DNA of 64,000 bases from Actinomycetes bacterium (GTDB lineage Bacteria; Actinomycetota; Acidimicrobiia; Acidimicrobiales; RAAP-2): NCBI GenBank assembly GCA_021848365.1, contig JAJZUS010000002.1, forward strand, positions 372,001 through 436,000. The letters run 5' to 3'. Under the pieces are notes generated by a model. That model did no database searches. It was given only the letters and a program-made list of their open reading frames with translations, and had not been told where the DNA came from. Made by a program: the position numbers and the translations under genes. Of the stretch, positions 26,170-34,647 are shown in pieces. Within the stretch, counting starts at the first letter, position 1; each line of letters begins with the position of its first letter.

Positions 26170-26795
26170 ATGATCGAGGTCTCCGACCGTCCCGAGTCCC
26201 GGGACCCCAGTGCCGACCCCCCGGGATACCCGGCCGACCTCGTCGACGCGATCGTCACCGAGCGCGGTCTGCACCTGGTCCTTCGGCCGATCCGCCCGAG
26301 CGACGCCCCGCTGCTCGCCCGCTTCCACGAGCAGCTCTCCTCGGACTCGGTCTTTCGCCGCTACTTCTCGGCCCACCCGATGCTCTCGGACGCGGAGCTC
26401 GTCCACCTGACGACGGTCGACTACTGCGACCGGCTGGCCTTCGTCCTGCTCGACGGGGCCGACCTCGTCGGGGTCGGTCGCTACGACCGCCTCGGCGAGA
26501 CCGACCGGGCCGAGGTGGCCTTCCTCGTCGACGACGACTACCAGCACCAGGGTCTCGGGATCCTCCTCCTCGACCACCTGGTCGACGCGGCCCTGCCCCG
26601 GGGCATCACGACCTTCGTCGCCGAGACTCAGGCCGGAAACCGTGACATGATGCGGGTCTTCAACCGCTCGGGCTTCCCGGTCACCTCGCGGTTGGAGGAC
26701 GAGGTCATCTACGTGCGCTTCCCCATCACCCCGACCGAGGAGAGCCGCTTGGTGCGCGCCGCCCGAGCCGCGCGCTGGCACGCGGCGCGCGCCTC

Positions 26796-26799
<4 letters not shown>
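26170..26799 (+). CDS. GNAT acetyltransferase, Pat-like
   Basis: About 209 residues forming one GNAT domain. GLHLVLRPIRPSDAPLLARF and FRRYFSAHPMLSDAELVHLT match the opening of the protein acetyltransferase (Pat/AcuA-like) group; acetyl-CoA is bound by the DDYQHQGLGILLLDHLV helix; NRDMMRVFNRSGFPV is the usual C-terminal beta-bulge region. Mycobacterial Pat has an extra cyclic-nucleotide domain that is absent here. The ATG at 26170 has GAGG eight bases before it; a GTG at 26161 is also possible. Its last four bases (GTGA) start the deacetylase gene, and a universal stress protein follows. In mycobacteria Pat acetylates a universal stress protein and acyl-CoA synthetases, so lysine acetylation of such targets is a fair inference. 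Confidence 0.8.
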
Positions 26800-27832
<1,033 letters not shown>

Positions 27833-27836
<4 letters not shown>

Positions 27837-28252
27837 GCTCCCATCCCCACACGATCGCCGTCGGCTTCGACGGCTCGCCCGACGCCCGCGGGGCGGCCAC
27901 CTGGGCCCTCGAGACGGCGGCCCTCCTGCGGGCCCACGTCGTCCTCGTCTACGCCCGCGGCCTGCTCGAGCGCCACCGGGACCCCGCGCGCGAGTTCGCC
28001 CTCCTCGTCGGCCAGCTCGTCGGGCGAGCCGGCTTCAGCCCCCTGCACCTGTCGTGGCACGTCGGCGACGGCGACGCCCTCTCGGTCCTGCTGCGCGCGA
28101 CCGAGGCGCCCGTCTTCGCCGACCTGCTCGTCGTGGGCTCACGGGGACGGGACGAGCACGCGGGACTCCTCCTCGGCTCGACCAGCCTCCAGCTCGCCGA
28201 GCGCAGCCCGGTCCCCGTCGTCATCGTCCCGACGGGCCACACCCTCGACTGA
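27833..28252 (+). CDS. Universal stress protein (UspA family)
   Basis: A 139-residue single Usp domain. It opens IAVGFDGSPDARGAATWALE, with the nucleotide-binding Asp, and ends with the ATP-binding motif GSRGRDEHAGLLLGSTSLQL (the G-2x-G-9x-G-S/T pattern is complete) and PVPVVIVP. It should bind ATP and act as a dimer in the cytoplasm. The ATG overlaps the deacetylase stop by four bases. In Mycobacterium smegmatis a universal stress protein is a known substrate of the Pat acetyltransferase, which makes this the natural candidate target of the two enzymes encoded upstream. Confidence 0.88.
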
Positions 28253-28287
28253 CCCACACGACCGACTGATCCGGACGGCCGACCGAC

Positions 28288-29112
28288 TCAGACGACCGGG
28301 CGACCCCCGGCGAAGCGACGGCGCGTGTCGTAGAGGACGAGGTTGAGCGGCGCGTGGCGGAGCGCCCGGGGCAGCCGACGCCACCCCCGGGCCACCAGCG
28401 TGACGAGGCGGTCGGCCCGGCGCGCGCGCCGGAGGTCCCAGGGGATCCCGAGGCCCGCGCGCAGCTCGGGCGCGAGGAAGTGGCCGACGAGGAGCGTGTG
28501 GAGGGGTCCGAGGACGCGCCCGAGCCCCAGGGGCAAGAACTCGAGGGCGACGAAGGAGCGCAGGTAGGGACCGGTCACCTCGTCGAAGCGGCACTCGGCG
28601 AGGTGACCCCGCCAGTAGTCCTCGAAGGCCGCCCGATCGGCGGGCCACCAACCGGCGGGGACCTGGAGGGTCGTCCCGAGGCGCTCGGCGATCCGGTAGA
28701 GCTCGTCGTCGACCTCCCCGACCTCGAGTCCGCTCAGGGCGACCGCCTGGCGGGCCCCCTGGTAGAGGCAGGCGGCGACCCAGCCCTGGAGCTCGGGGTC
28801 GAAGGCGCTGTAGGCGACCTCGTCGCCCGGTCGGGAGCGGACCGGTCCGTGCGAGCGGTCGATCTCGCGACGGATGCGCCGTCGCTCCTCGTCGGTGCCG
28901 ACGAGGGCGACGACGAGGAAGGCGAGGGTGGTGCGCGTGCGCTTGAGCGGGTGACGCGTGAGCGAGCCCGACGCGACCGGGCTCGACGCCACGGCGCGGC
29001 CCACGGGGACCCGCGCTAGCTGCAGGACCACGTTGGCCCCGGCGGGCAGCAGGGCGATCCCGCTCATCAGGGCGTCCTCGAGACGCGGGGTGATCGACGA
29101 GGGGCCGTCCAC
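28288..29112 (-). CDS. DUF2236 (MpaB/Lcp-like) putative haem oxygenase
   Basis: A 274-residue protein of the DUF2236 family, which includes latex-clearing protein Lcp and MpaB. Typical parts are SPVASGSLTRHPLKRTRTTL near the start, a mid-section YSAFDPELQGWVAACLYQGA, then WPADRAAFEDYWRGHL and a C-terminal helical half ending LNLVLYDTRRRFAG. Members bind haem and oxidise hydrophobic substrates or are uncharacterised; the substrate here is unknown. The GTG at 29112 has TAGGGT six bases upstream on the same strand and no Shine-Dalgarno sequence, so it is probably leaderless. It diverges from the MarR gene with the palindromic operator between them, so MarR probably controls it. Confidence 0.75.
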   Translation of the reverse strand: MDGPSSITPRLEDALMSGIALLPAGANVVLQLARVPVGRAVASSPVASGSLTRHPLKRTRTTLAFLVVALVGTDEERRRIRREIDRSHGPVRSRPGDEVAYSAFDPELQGWVAACLYQGARQAVALSGLEVGEVDDELYRIAERLGTTLQVPAGWWPADRAAFEDYWRGHLAECRFDEVTGPYLRSFVALEFLPLGLGRVLGPLHTLLVGHFLAPELRAGLGIPWDLRRARRADRLVTLVARGWRRLPRALRHAPLNLVLYDTRRRFAGGRPVV

Positions 29113-29140
29113 GACCCCACCCTACGACGGTCACGGCTGC

Positions 29141-29156
29141 TGTAACAGTCGTTACA
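29141..29156. promoter_or_regulatory. MarR-type operator
   Basis: TGTAAC-AGTC-GTTACA is a perfect six-base inverted repeat in the 52-base space between the divergent DUF2236 and MarR genes. It overlaps the -10 element TACACT (29153-29158) that lies six bases before the MarR ATG and sits about 17 bases upstream of the opposite -10 (TAGGGT at 29119-29124). Size and symmetry fit a MarR dimer site, and binding should block at least the marR promoter. Confidence 0.7.
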
Positions 29157-29158
29157 CT
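29153..29158 (+). promoter_or_regulatory. -10 element of the leaderless marR promoter
   Basis: TACACT ends six bases before the ATG at 29165, with TTCTCC between and no Shine-Dalgarno sequence. The left half is inside the MarR-type operator. Confidence 0.5.
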
Positions 29159-29164
29159 TTCTCC

Positions 29165-29638
29165 ATGCCCGCGTCGCTCCCCACCCCGGTGACCGAGACC
29201 CTGGGCTTTCGCCTCGGGCGGCTGCAGCGCGTCCTACGCCGGCGCTGGGAGGAGGACCTCTCCGACCTGCACCTCACGCCGCCCCAGTCGGCCATCCTGC
29301 GCGCGATCAGCGCGGCACCCGGGTCGGGCATCCGCGCGCTCGCGCGCTCCCTCGGCGTCGACGCCATGAGCGTGAAGCGCTGCGTCGACGACCTCGAGGC
29401 GCGGGGCCTCGTCGAGAGCGGGCACCGCTCCCTCGATCGCCGACCCCGCACCCTGCGCCTGACGGCGGGCGGCCTCGCCCTCGTCGCGCGGGTCAACCAA
29501 CGCCAGCGCCGACGTGAGGAGGACCTCGCGGGAGCGCTCAGCCCGACCCAGATGTCCCGCCTCACCGCGGCTCTCGCCCGACTCGAGGCCCACTTGGGGA
29601 TCGGCGCCCCCGACGACGAGGAAGAGGAGGACGCGTGA
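29165..29638 (+). CDS. MarR-family transcriptional regulator
   Basis: A 157-residue winged helix-turn-helix protein. LGFRLGRLQRVLRRRWEEDL forms the first dimerisation helix; LTPPQSAILRAISAAPGSGI, ALARSLGVDAMSVKRCVDDL and the wing SLDRRPRTLRLTAGGLAL make the DNA-binding domain; the last helix ends in an acidic tail (DDEEEEDA). The start at 29165 is placed just after a -10 element. It heads an operon with a methyltransferase (overlap GTGA) and a drug exporter (overlap ATGA), and the palindromic operator in front suggests autorepression with release by a compound that the exporter removes. Confidence 0.85.
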   Translation: MPASLPTPVTETLGFRLGRLQRVLRRRWEEDLSDLHLTPPQSAILRAISAAPGSGIRALARSLGVDAMSVKRCVDDLEARGLVESGHRSLDRRPRTLRLTAGGLALVARVNQRQRRREEDLAGALSPTQMSRLTAALARLEAHLGIGAPDDEEEEDA

Positions 29639-30258
29639 GCGACCCGACCGAGCAGTCCAAACACCCGGGACATCACTGGGACGCGCGCTACCGCGCTCAC
29701 CCCTGGGCGACCGAGCCCGACCCCGAGCTCGTCGAGCGGGCGAGCTCCCTCACCCCCGGCACGGCCCTCGACCTCGGGTGCGGCACCGGGCGCCACGCCC
29801 TCTGGCTCGCGAGCCGGGGCTGGCGCGTGACGGGCGTCGACGGCTCGACCGTCGGCCTCGAGATCGCCGCCGAGCACGCCCGCGAGCGCGGCCTGAGCGC
29901 CGAGTGGGTCACGGCCGACCTGACCACCTGGGTGGCGTCCCACGCCTACGACCTGGTCGTCGTGGCGAACATCCACCTCCTCCCCGAGGAGCGCTCCTCC
30001 TTCTTCGCCCGCGTCGCCGCCAGTGTCGCCCCCGGCGGCCACCTCTACGTGATCGGCCACCACGTCGACGCCCTGGGCGTGGCGGGCCCGCCCGACCCGC
30101 GCCGCCTCTACACCGACGAGACCCTCGCGCGCGCCTTCCCCCACCTCACGACCCTCGAGCACGCCCGCCTCGAGCGGCCCGCCGAGGGCGAGGGCCCCGC
30201 GGGCGTCGACGTCCTGCTGTGGGCCACCCGACCGACCAACCCGGAGACCAGCCGATGA
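29635..30258 (+). CDS. SAM-dependent methyltransferase, TehB-like
   Basis: A 207-residue class I methyltransferase. HHWDARYRAHPWATEPDPEL precedes the SAM-binding motif ALDLGCGTGRHALWLASRGW, VTGVDGS (acidic residue binding the ribose) and VVVANIHLLPEERSSFFARV. The arrangement is close to TehB and thiopurine-type methyltransferases that act on small toxic compounds. The GTG start overlaps the MarR stop and the stop overlaps the exporter start by four bases each, so it is part of the same detoxification operon. The methyl acceptor is not predictable. Confidence 0.85.
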   Translation: MSDPTEQSKHPGHHWDARYRAHPWATEPDPELVERASSLTPGTALDLGCGTGRHALWLASRGWRVTGVDGSTVGLEIAAEHARERGLSAEWVTADLTTWVASHAYDLVVVANIHLLPEERSSFFARVAASVAPGGHLYVIGHHVDALGVAGPPDPRRLYTDETLARAFPHLTTLEHARLERPAEGEGPAGVDVLLWATRPTNPETSR

Positions 30259-31736
30259 GCCTCACCGACACCTCGACCCGCGCGCGCGAGCGCCGCGGCG
30301 TCGCCCTCGCCGTGATCGCGACGGCCCAGCTGATGGTCATGCTCGACATGACCATCGTCAACGTGGCCCTGCCGACGATCCAGCGGGCCCTGCACTTCTC
30401 GACGACCAACCTCTCGTGGGTGATCGACGCCTACGTCCTCGTCTTCGGCGGACTGCTCCTCCTCGGCGGACGGGCCGGCGACATCTTCGGGCGCCGTCGG
30501 ATGTTCCTCATCGGCATCGCGCTCTTCGCCGGCTCGTCCCTGCTCGGCGGCCTCGCCGCCTCCCAGGGCTGGCTCATCGCGGCCCGGGCCCTCCAGGGCG
30601 TGGGCGCGGCGATCGCCTCGCCCACCGCCCTCGCCCTGGTCGCGACGACCTTCCCCGAGGGCACCGAGCGGCACCGGGCCATGGCCGTCTACGCCTCGAT
30701 GACGGGCGCCGGCGGAGCGCTCGGCCTCGTCCTCGGCGGACTGCTCGTCGACGTCGCCTCCTGGCGCTGGGTCCTCTTCGTGAACGTGCCCATCGGGGCC
30801 CTCCTGCTCGTCGCCGCGCCCCTCGTGCTGCCGGTGATCGACGGCCACGGCGGACGGCTCGACGTGCCCGGGGCCCTCACGGTCTCCGGCGGCGTGGGCT
30901 CGATCGTCTACGGGCTCATCCACGCCCCGACCGGGGGCTGGGGCAGCTCGACGACGCTCGGCGCCTTCGCCGTCGGCGTGGTGCTGCTCGTCGCCTTCGC
31001 GGTCATCGAGGTGCGCAGCGCCGAGCCCCTCATGCCCCCCCGCTTCCTCGCCGCGGTGCCCCGCACCGGTGGGCTGGGGGTGATGCTCCTCCTCGGTGGG
31101 GCGATGCTCGGCCTCCTCTACTTCCTCACCCAGTTCCTGCAGGAGGTCTTCCACTACAGCCCACTCCTCACCGGCGTCGCCTACCTGCCGATCCCCTTCA
31201 TGGTCGCGACCTCGAGCCAGGTCGTCGGACGGGTGATCCGCCACACCGGACCGCGGCCCTTCGCCATCGCCGGTCCGGCGCTCGTCGGGGTGGGACTGCT
31301 CTGGACCTCCTTCCTCCACGACGGCCTCACCTACTGGCACGTCCTCGGGCCGCTCCTCGTGACCGGGCTCGGCATGGGCCTCACCTTCGTGCCCCTCACG
31401 CTCAACGCCGTCGCCGGGGTCACCAACCGCGAACAGGGCCTCGCCTCGTCGCTCCTCAACACCAGCCAGCAGATCGGGGGATCCCTCGGCCTCGCCGTGC
31501 TGGTGACGATCGCCGCCACCTCGAGTCAGAACACCGCTCGCGCGGCCGCCACCGCGCTGCGGGCCGGGACGACCTCCCCGGCGGCCGTCCACCTCGCGGC
31601 GACGGTCCACGGGTTCCAGATGGCGGTGCGCACCGCCTCCCTCGCCGCGCTCGGCGCGGCCCTCGTCGCCCTCGTCTTCGTGCGACCGACGGCCCGGCCG
31701 ACCCTCGGCGACGAGGTGGTGGTGGTCGCCCACTAG
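30255..31736 (+). CDS. MFS drug exporter, DHA2 (14-helix) family
   Basis: A 493-residue transporter with about 14 hydrophobic segments. Motif D1 (AQLMVMLDMTIVNVALPTIQ), motif A (LLLLGGRAGDIFGRRRMFLI) and motif C (a Gly-rich ASMTGAGGALGLVLGGLL) are all present, as is the DHA2 segment SWRWVLFVNVPIG. It should export hydrophobic compounds with proton exchange across the cytoplasmic membrane. It is the last gene of the marR operon. A second exporter of the same family is at 61969-63390. No terminator is seen in the 21 bases before the convergent response regulator gene. Confidence 0.92.
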   Translation: MSLTDTSTRARERRGVALAVIATAQLMVMLDMTIVNVALPTIQRALHFSTTNLSWVIDAYVLVFGGLLLLGGRAGDIFGRRRMFLIGIALFAGSSLLGGLAASQGWLIAARALQGVGAAIASPTALALVATTFPEGTERHRAMAVYASMTGAGGALGLVLGGLLVDVASWRWVLFVNVPIGALLLVAAPLVLPVIDGHGGRLDVPGALTVSGGVGSIVYGLIHAPTGGWGSSTTLGAFAVGVVLLVAFAVIEVRSAEPLMPPRFLAAVPRTGGLGVMLLLGGAMLGLLYFLTQFLQEVFHYSPLLTGVAYLPIPFMVATSSQVVGRVIRHTGPRPFAIAGPALVGVGLLWTSFLHDGLTYWHVLGPLLVTGLGMGLTFVPLTLNAVAGVTNREQGLASSLLNTSQQIGGSLGLAVLVTIAATSSQNTARAAATALRAGTTSPAAVHLAATVHGFQMAVRTASLAALGAALVALVFVRPTARPTLGDEVVVVAH

Positions 31737-31757
31737 CCCCGACCGGACCCCGGGCGC

Positions 31758-32396
31758 CTAGAGCAGACGGCGCTCGTGGGCCCAGTGGGTCAGTTCGTGG
31801 CGACTGGAGAGCTGCAGCTTGCGCAGGACGGCCGAGACGTGACTCTCGACCGTCTTCACCGCGACGCCGAGCTCGACGCCGACGTCCCGGTAGGTGAAGC
31901 CGCGCGCGATGAGCCGCAGCACCTGGCGCTCGCGCGGGGTGAGCTGGTCGAGCTCGGGGTCGGGCGTCGTCCCGGCCGGCAGGTCGCGGAAGGCGTCGAG
32001 GACGAAGCCCGCGAGACGCGGCGAGAAGACCACCTCACCCTCGGCGACGGCCTCGACGGCCGCGGCGAGGTCGGCCCCGCCGATCGACTTCGTGACGTAG
32101 CCCCGGGCCCCCGCGCGGATGAGGGCGATGACGTCCTCGGGCGCGTCGGAGACCGACAGCGCGAGGAAGGCGGCGGACCCTCCGGCGGCCCGCACGGCCT
32201 CGACGACGGCGCGACCGCCGCCGCCCGGCAGGTGCACGTCGACCAGGACGACGTCGGGACGACGCTCGAGGATCATCGCGATCGCGGCGTCGACCTCGTC
32301 GGCCTCCCCGACGACCTCGACCCGATCGGCGAGCTCGGCCCGGATGCCCGAGCGGATGAGCTCGTGGTCGTCGACGAGGAAGACGCGGGGCCTCAC
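31758..32396 (-). CDS. LuxR/NarL-type response regulator
   Basis: A 212-residue two-domain regulator. The receiver has the acidic pair in VFLVDDHELIRSG, phospho-acceptor Asp in VVLVDVHLPGGGG, the Ser of LALSVSD and Lys of YVTKSIGG. The C-terminal LuxR helix-turn-helix reads LTPRERQVLRLIARGFTYRD and VAVKTVESHVSAVLRKLQL. The GTG start at 32396 overlaps the kinase stop by four bases (GTGA). It should bind DNA when phosphorylated by the PspC-domain kinase encoded just upstream. This is the usual CpdR/LiaR-like actinobacterial pair for envelope stress. Confidence 0.92.
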   Translation of the reverse strand: MRPRVFLVDDHELIRSGIRAELADRVEVVGEADEVDAAIAMILERRPDVVLVDVHLPGGGGRAVVEAVRAAGGSAAFLALSVSDAPEDVIALIRAGARGYVTKSIGGADLAAAVEAVAEGEVVFSPRLAGFVLDAFRDLPAGTTPDPELDQLTPRERQVLRLIARGFTYRDVGVELGVAVKTVESHVSAVLRKLQLSSRHELTHWAHERRLL

Positions 32397-33691
32397 GGGA
32401 CGGCCCGCCACTGGAGCTCGACCTCCGTCCCCTCGCCCGATCGGCTGGTGACGCGGGCGACGCCCCCGGCGCGCGCGACCCGCTCGACGATCGAGTGGGC
32501 GACGCCGTGGTGGTCGTCCCCCACGGCGTCGGGGTCGAAGCCGCGGCCGCGGTCGCGCACGTAGAGGCTCATCTCCCCGGGGGCGATCTCGGCGAAGACC
32601 GACACGACGGGGGCTCCCGACCACTTCGCCGCGTTGACGACGGCCTCGCGGGCGGCGAGCACGAGGGCCTCGTGGGCCTCGGTGACCGGGGCGTCCCCGA
32701 CGAGGACCGTCTCGACGCGCACCGCGTAGTCGGCCTCGACGTCGCTCTCGATCGCGCGCACCCGCGCCGCCACGCTGTCGCGCGCGGCCCGCTCGTCCCC
32801 GAAGAGCCAGCTGCGCAGGTCCCGCTCGGTCTTGCGGGCGAGGCGCGTCACCTCGACGGGGTCGTCGGCCGACTTCTGGATCAGGGCGAGCATCTGCAGG
32901 ACCGAGTCGTGCAGGTGGTCGGCGACGTCGGCCCGGGCCTGGGCCCGGCTGCGCGCGAGACGCTCCTCGGCGAGCTCGCGGACCGTCTCGCTCCACCACG
33001 GGGTGAAGAGGACGAGGACCCCGACCCCCGTGACGACCAGTCCGCCGAGGAGGTCGGTGACCGGGCTCGCTGCGGTGCGCGAGGCGACGAGGAGGTTGAG
33101 CCCGGCGACGACGGCGGCGATGCCGAGCCCGACCCGCACGGCGGTCGCCCGCCAGCCGCTCGAGCGCCCGACCCGCACGACCGGCGCGGTGAGGGAGGCG
33201 TTGAGGGCCCGCCGCTCCTCGGGCGAGGCCCCCCGCCAGACGACGATCGCGCCGATCACGGTGGGCAGGAGCGGCCACACCGCGGCGACGCCGAGGCCGT
33301 GGCCGAGGGCGGCCAGGGCGAGCACGAGGACCGTCGCCACGGCCGTCGTCGCGACCGCCGCGTGGCGCTCGCGCCCGTCCCGCCAGACCCGCTCCGCGAG
33401 GCCGACGTCCTCGCCCCGGCGGGGGACGGCGACCCACGCGACCACGTAGGCGACGAGGCCCACCCCGTGGACGAGGACCGCGGCGAGGACGGCGGCCCGC
33501 ACGACCCACACCCGCAGGCCGAGCCGGACGGCGAGGCCGCTCGCGACGCCCCCGAGGACCGCCCCCCGGGCCCGCCGTCGCCACGGCCGCGAGGCGTGAC
33601 CGAGGCGCGGGGCCTCGTCGGGGTCGCCCGGGGCGACGGGAAGCGGGGAGTCGGCGTCGATGGGCGCATCTTGGCACAGCCCCCACCTCAC
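32393..33691 (-). CDS. Sensor histidine kinase with N-terminal PspC domain
   Basis: About 432 residues. A PspC domain (GAVLGGVASGLAVRLGLRVW, LVAYVVAWVAVPRRGED) is followed by further membrane helices (VATVLVLALAALGHGLG and others) and a HisKA_3-type kinase core: the phospho-acceptor His in VADHLHDSVLQMLALIQKSA, N box AAREAVVNAAKWSG, and the ATP lid RDRGRGFDPDAVGDDHHG. It should sense an envelope signal through the membrane and phosphorylate the regulator encoded next. The GTG at 33691 has GGAGG four bases before it; a GTG at 33778 would add 29 Gly/Arg-rich residues. It diverges from a second PspC gene at 33792. Confidence 0.88.
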   Translation of the reverse strand: MRWGLCQDAPIDADSPLPVAPGDPDEAPRLGHASRPWRRRARGAVLGGVASGLAVRLGLRVWVVRAAVLAAVLVHGVGLVAYVVAWVAVPRRGEDVGLAERVWRDGRERHAAVATTAVATVLVLALAALGHGLGVAAVWPLLPTVIGAIVVWRGASPEERRALNASLTAPVVRVGRSSGWRATAVRVGLGIAAVVAGLNLLVASRTAASPVTDLLGGLVVTGVGVLVLFTPWWSETVRELAEERLARSRAQARADVADHLHDSVLQMLALIQKSADDPVEVTRLARKTERDLRSWLFGDERAARDSVAARVRAIESDVEADYAVRVETVLVGDAPVTEAHEALVLAAREAVVNAAKWSGAPVVSVFAEIAPGEMSLYVRDRGRGFDPDAVGDDHHGVAHSIVERVARAGGVARVTSRSGEGTEVELQWRAVP

Positions 33692-33791
33692 GGACCCTCC
33701 GGCACTCCCCCGAGGAGACCCCGGACCCGCGCGCCCTCCTCGGGGTTCGCCCCCATGGACCGCGTCCCCCGCGACCACCTACGGTGCGGAC

Positions 33792-34607
33792 ATGAGCGAC
33801 CCCGCGACCGAGACGCCGACCCCTCCCCCGCCCCCGGGCCCGCACCGCCTCGAGCGACCGCGGCAGGGTCGCGTCCTCGGCGGCGTCGCGGCGGCCCTCG
33901 CCGAGCGCTTCGACGTCGCCCCCCTCACCGTGCGCGTCGCCTTCGTGGTCGCGGCCTTCCTCGGGGGGGCGGGGATCGTCGCCTACCTCGCGCTGTGGAT
34001 CGTCCTACCCCCCGAGGGCGGGCCGCCCGCGGCCGCCCGCGGCCGCTACCTCGTCGCCGTCGGCGCCGGGCTCGTCCTCATCCTCCTCCTCGTCGATCGC
34101 CCCAACCCCCTCGGCGGGGGACGCCTGGTCGCCGCGGCGGCCCTCCTCACCCTCCTGCTCGCGCTGCTCGACTCGACGCGGGCGACGGGCCGGGCGCGCC
34201 GGGCGGCCGCCGCCGGCGCGGGGGCCGTCCTCACCGTCGTCGTGCTCGTCCTCGCCGGCGTCGTCGTCATCGGCCCGCTCGCCGGCGTGCCACTCGGCAG
34301 CGGGGTGGGCTCGCGCACGGTCCACCCGAGCACCCTCGCCGGGACCTACACCGAGCGGATGCTCGCCGGCAACCTCGTGGTCGACCTGCGCCACGCGCGG
34401 GTGACGTCGGGGGCCCGCCTCGAGGTCTCGGTCGACGTGGGCAACGTCACCGTCATCGCGCCGCCCGGGGTCGACGTCGTCGTCACCACCCGCACCGGCC
34501 TCGGTCGGGCGTGGGAGGACCCGCGCTTCCCCACCGTGGCGCACGCCCGGGCGACGATCTCGCTCGACGTGGGCGTCGGCGTCGGTCGCATCTGGCTGCG
34601 TCGCTAG
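33792..34607 (+). CDS. PspC-domain membrane protein with C-terminal adhesin-like fold
   Basis: A 271-residue protein. A proline-rich start (ETPTPPPPPGPHRLERPRQG) leads to a PspC domain (RVLGGVAAALAERFDVAPLT, VAYLALWIVLPPEGGPP), then about three more membrane helices, and a beta-rich C-terminal part with LEVSVDVGNVTVIAPPGVDV like the LiaF/DUF1707-associated cell-wall-active domain. LiaF-type proteins inhibit or sense for LiaS kinases, so it probably works with the divergent PspC kinase and regulator; the 100-base space between them would hold both promoters. No Shine-Dalgarno sequence is seen before the ATG. Confidence 0.8.
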   Translation: MSDPATETPTPPPPPGPHRLERPRQGRVLGGVAAALAERFDVAPLTVRVAFVVAAFLGGAGIVAYLALWIVLPPEGGPPAAARGRYLVAVGAGLVLILLLVDRPNPLGGGRLVAAAALLTLLLALLDSTRATGRARRAAAAGAGAVLTVVVLVLAGVVVIGPLAGVPLGSGVGSRTVHPSTLAGTYTERMLAGNLVVDLRHARVTSGARLEVSVDVGNVTVIAPPGVDVVVTTRTGLGRAWEDPRFPTVAHARATISLDVGVGVGRIWLRR

Positions 34608-34647
34608 GGCCCCGACGAGCGGGGCGGCCCTCGGTAGGGTGACCCCC

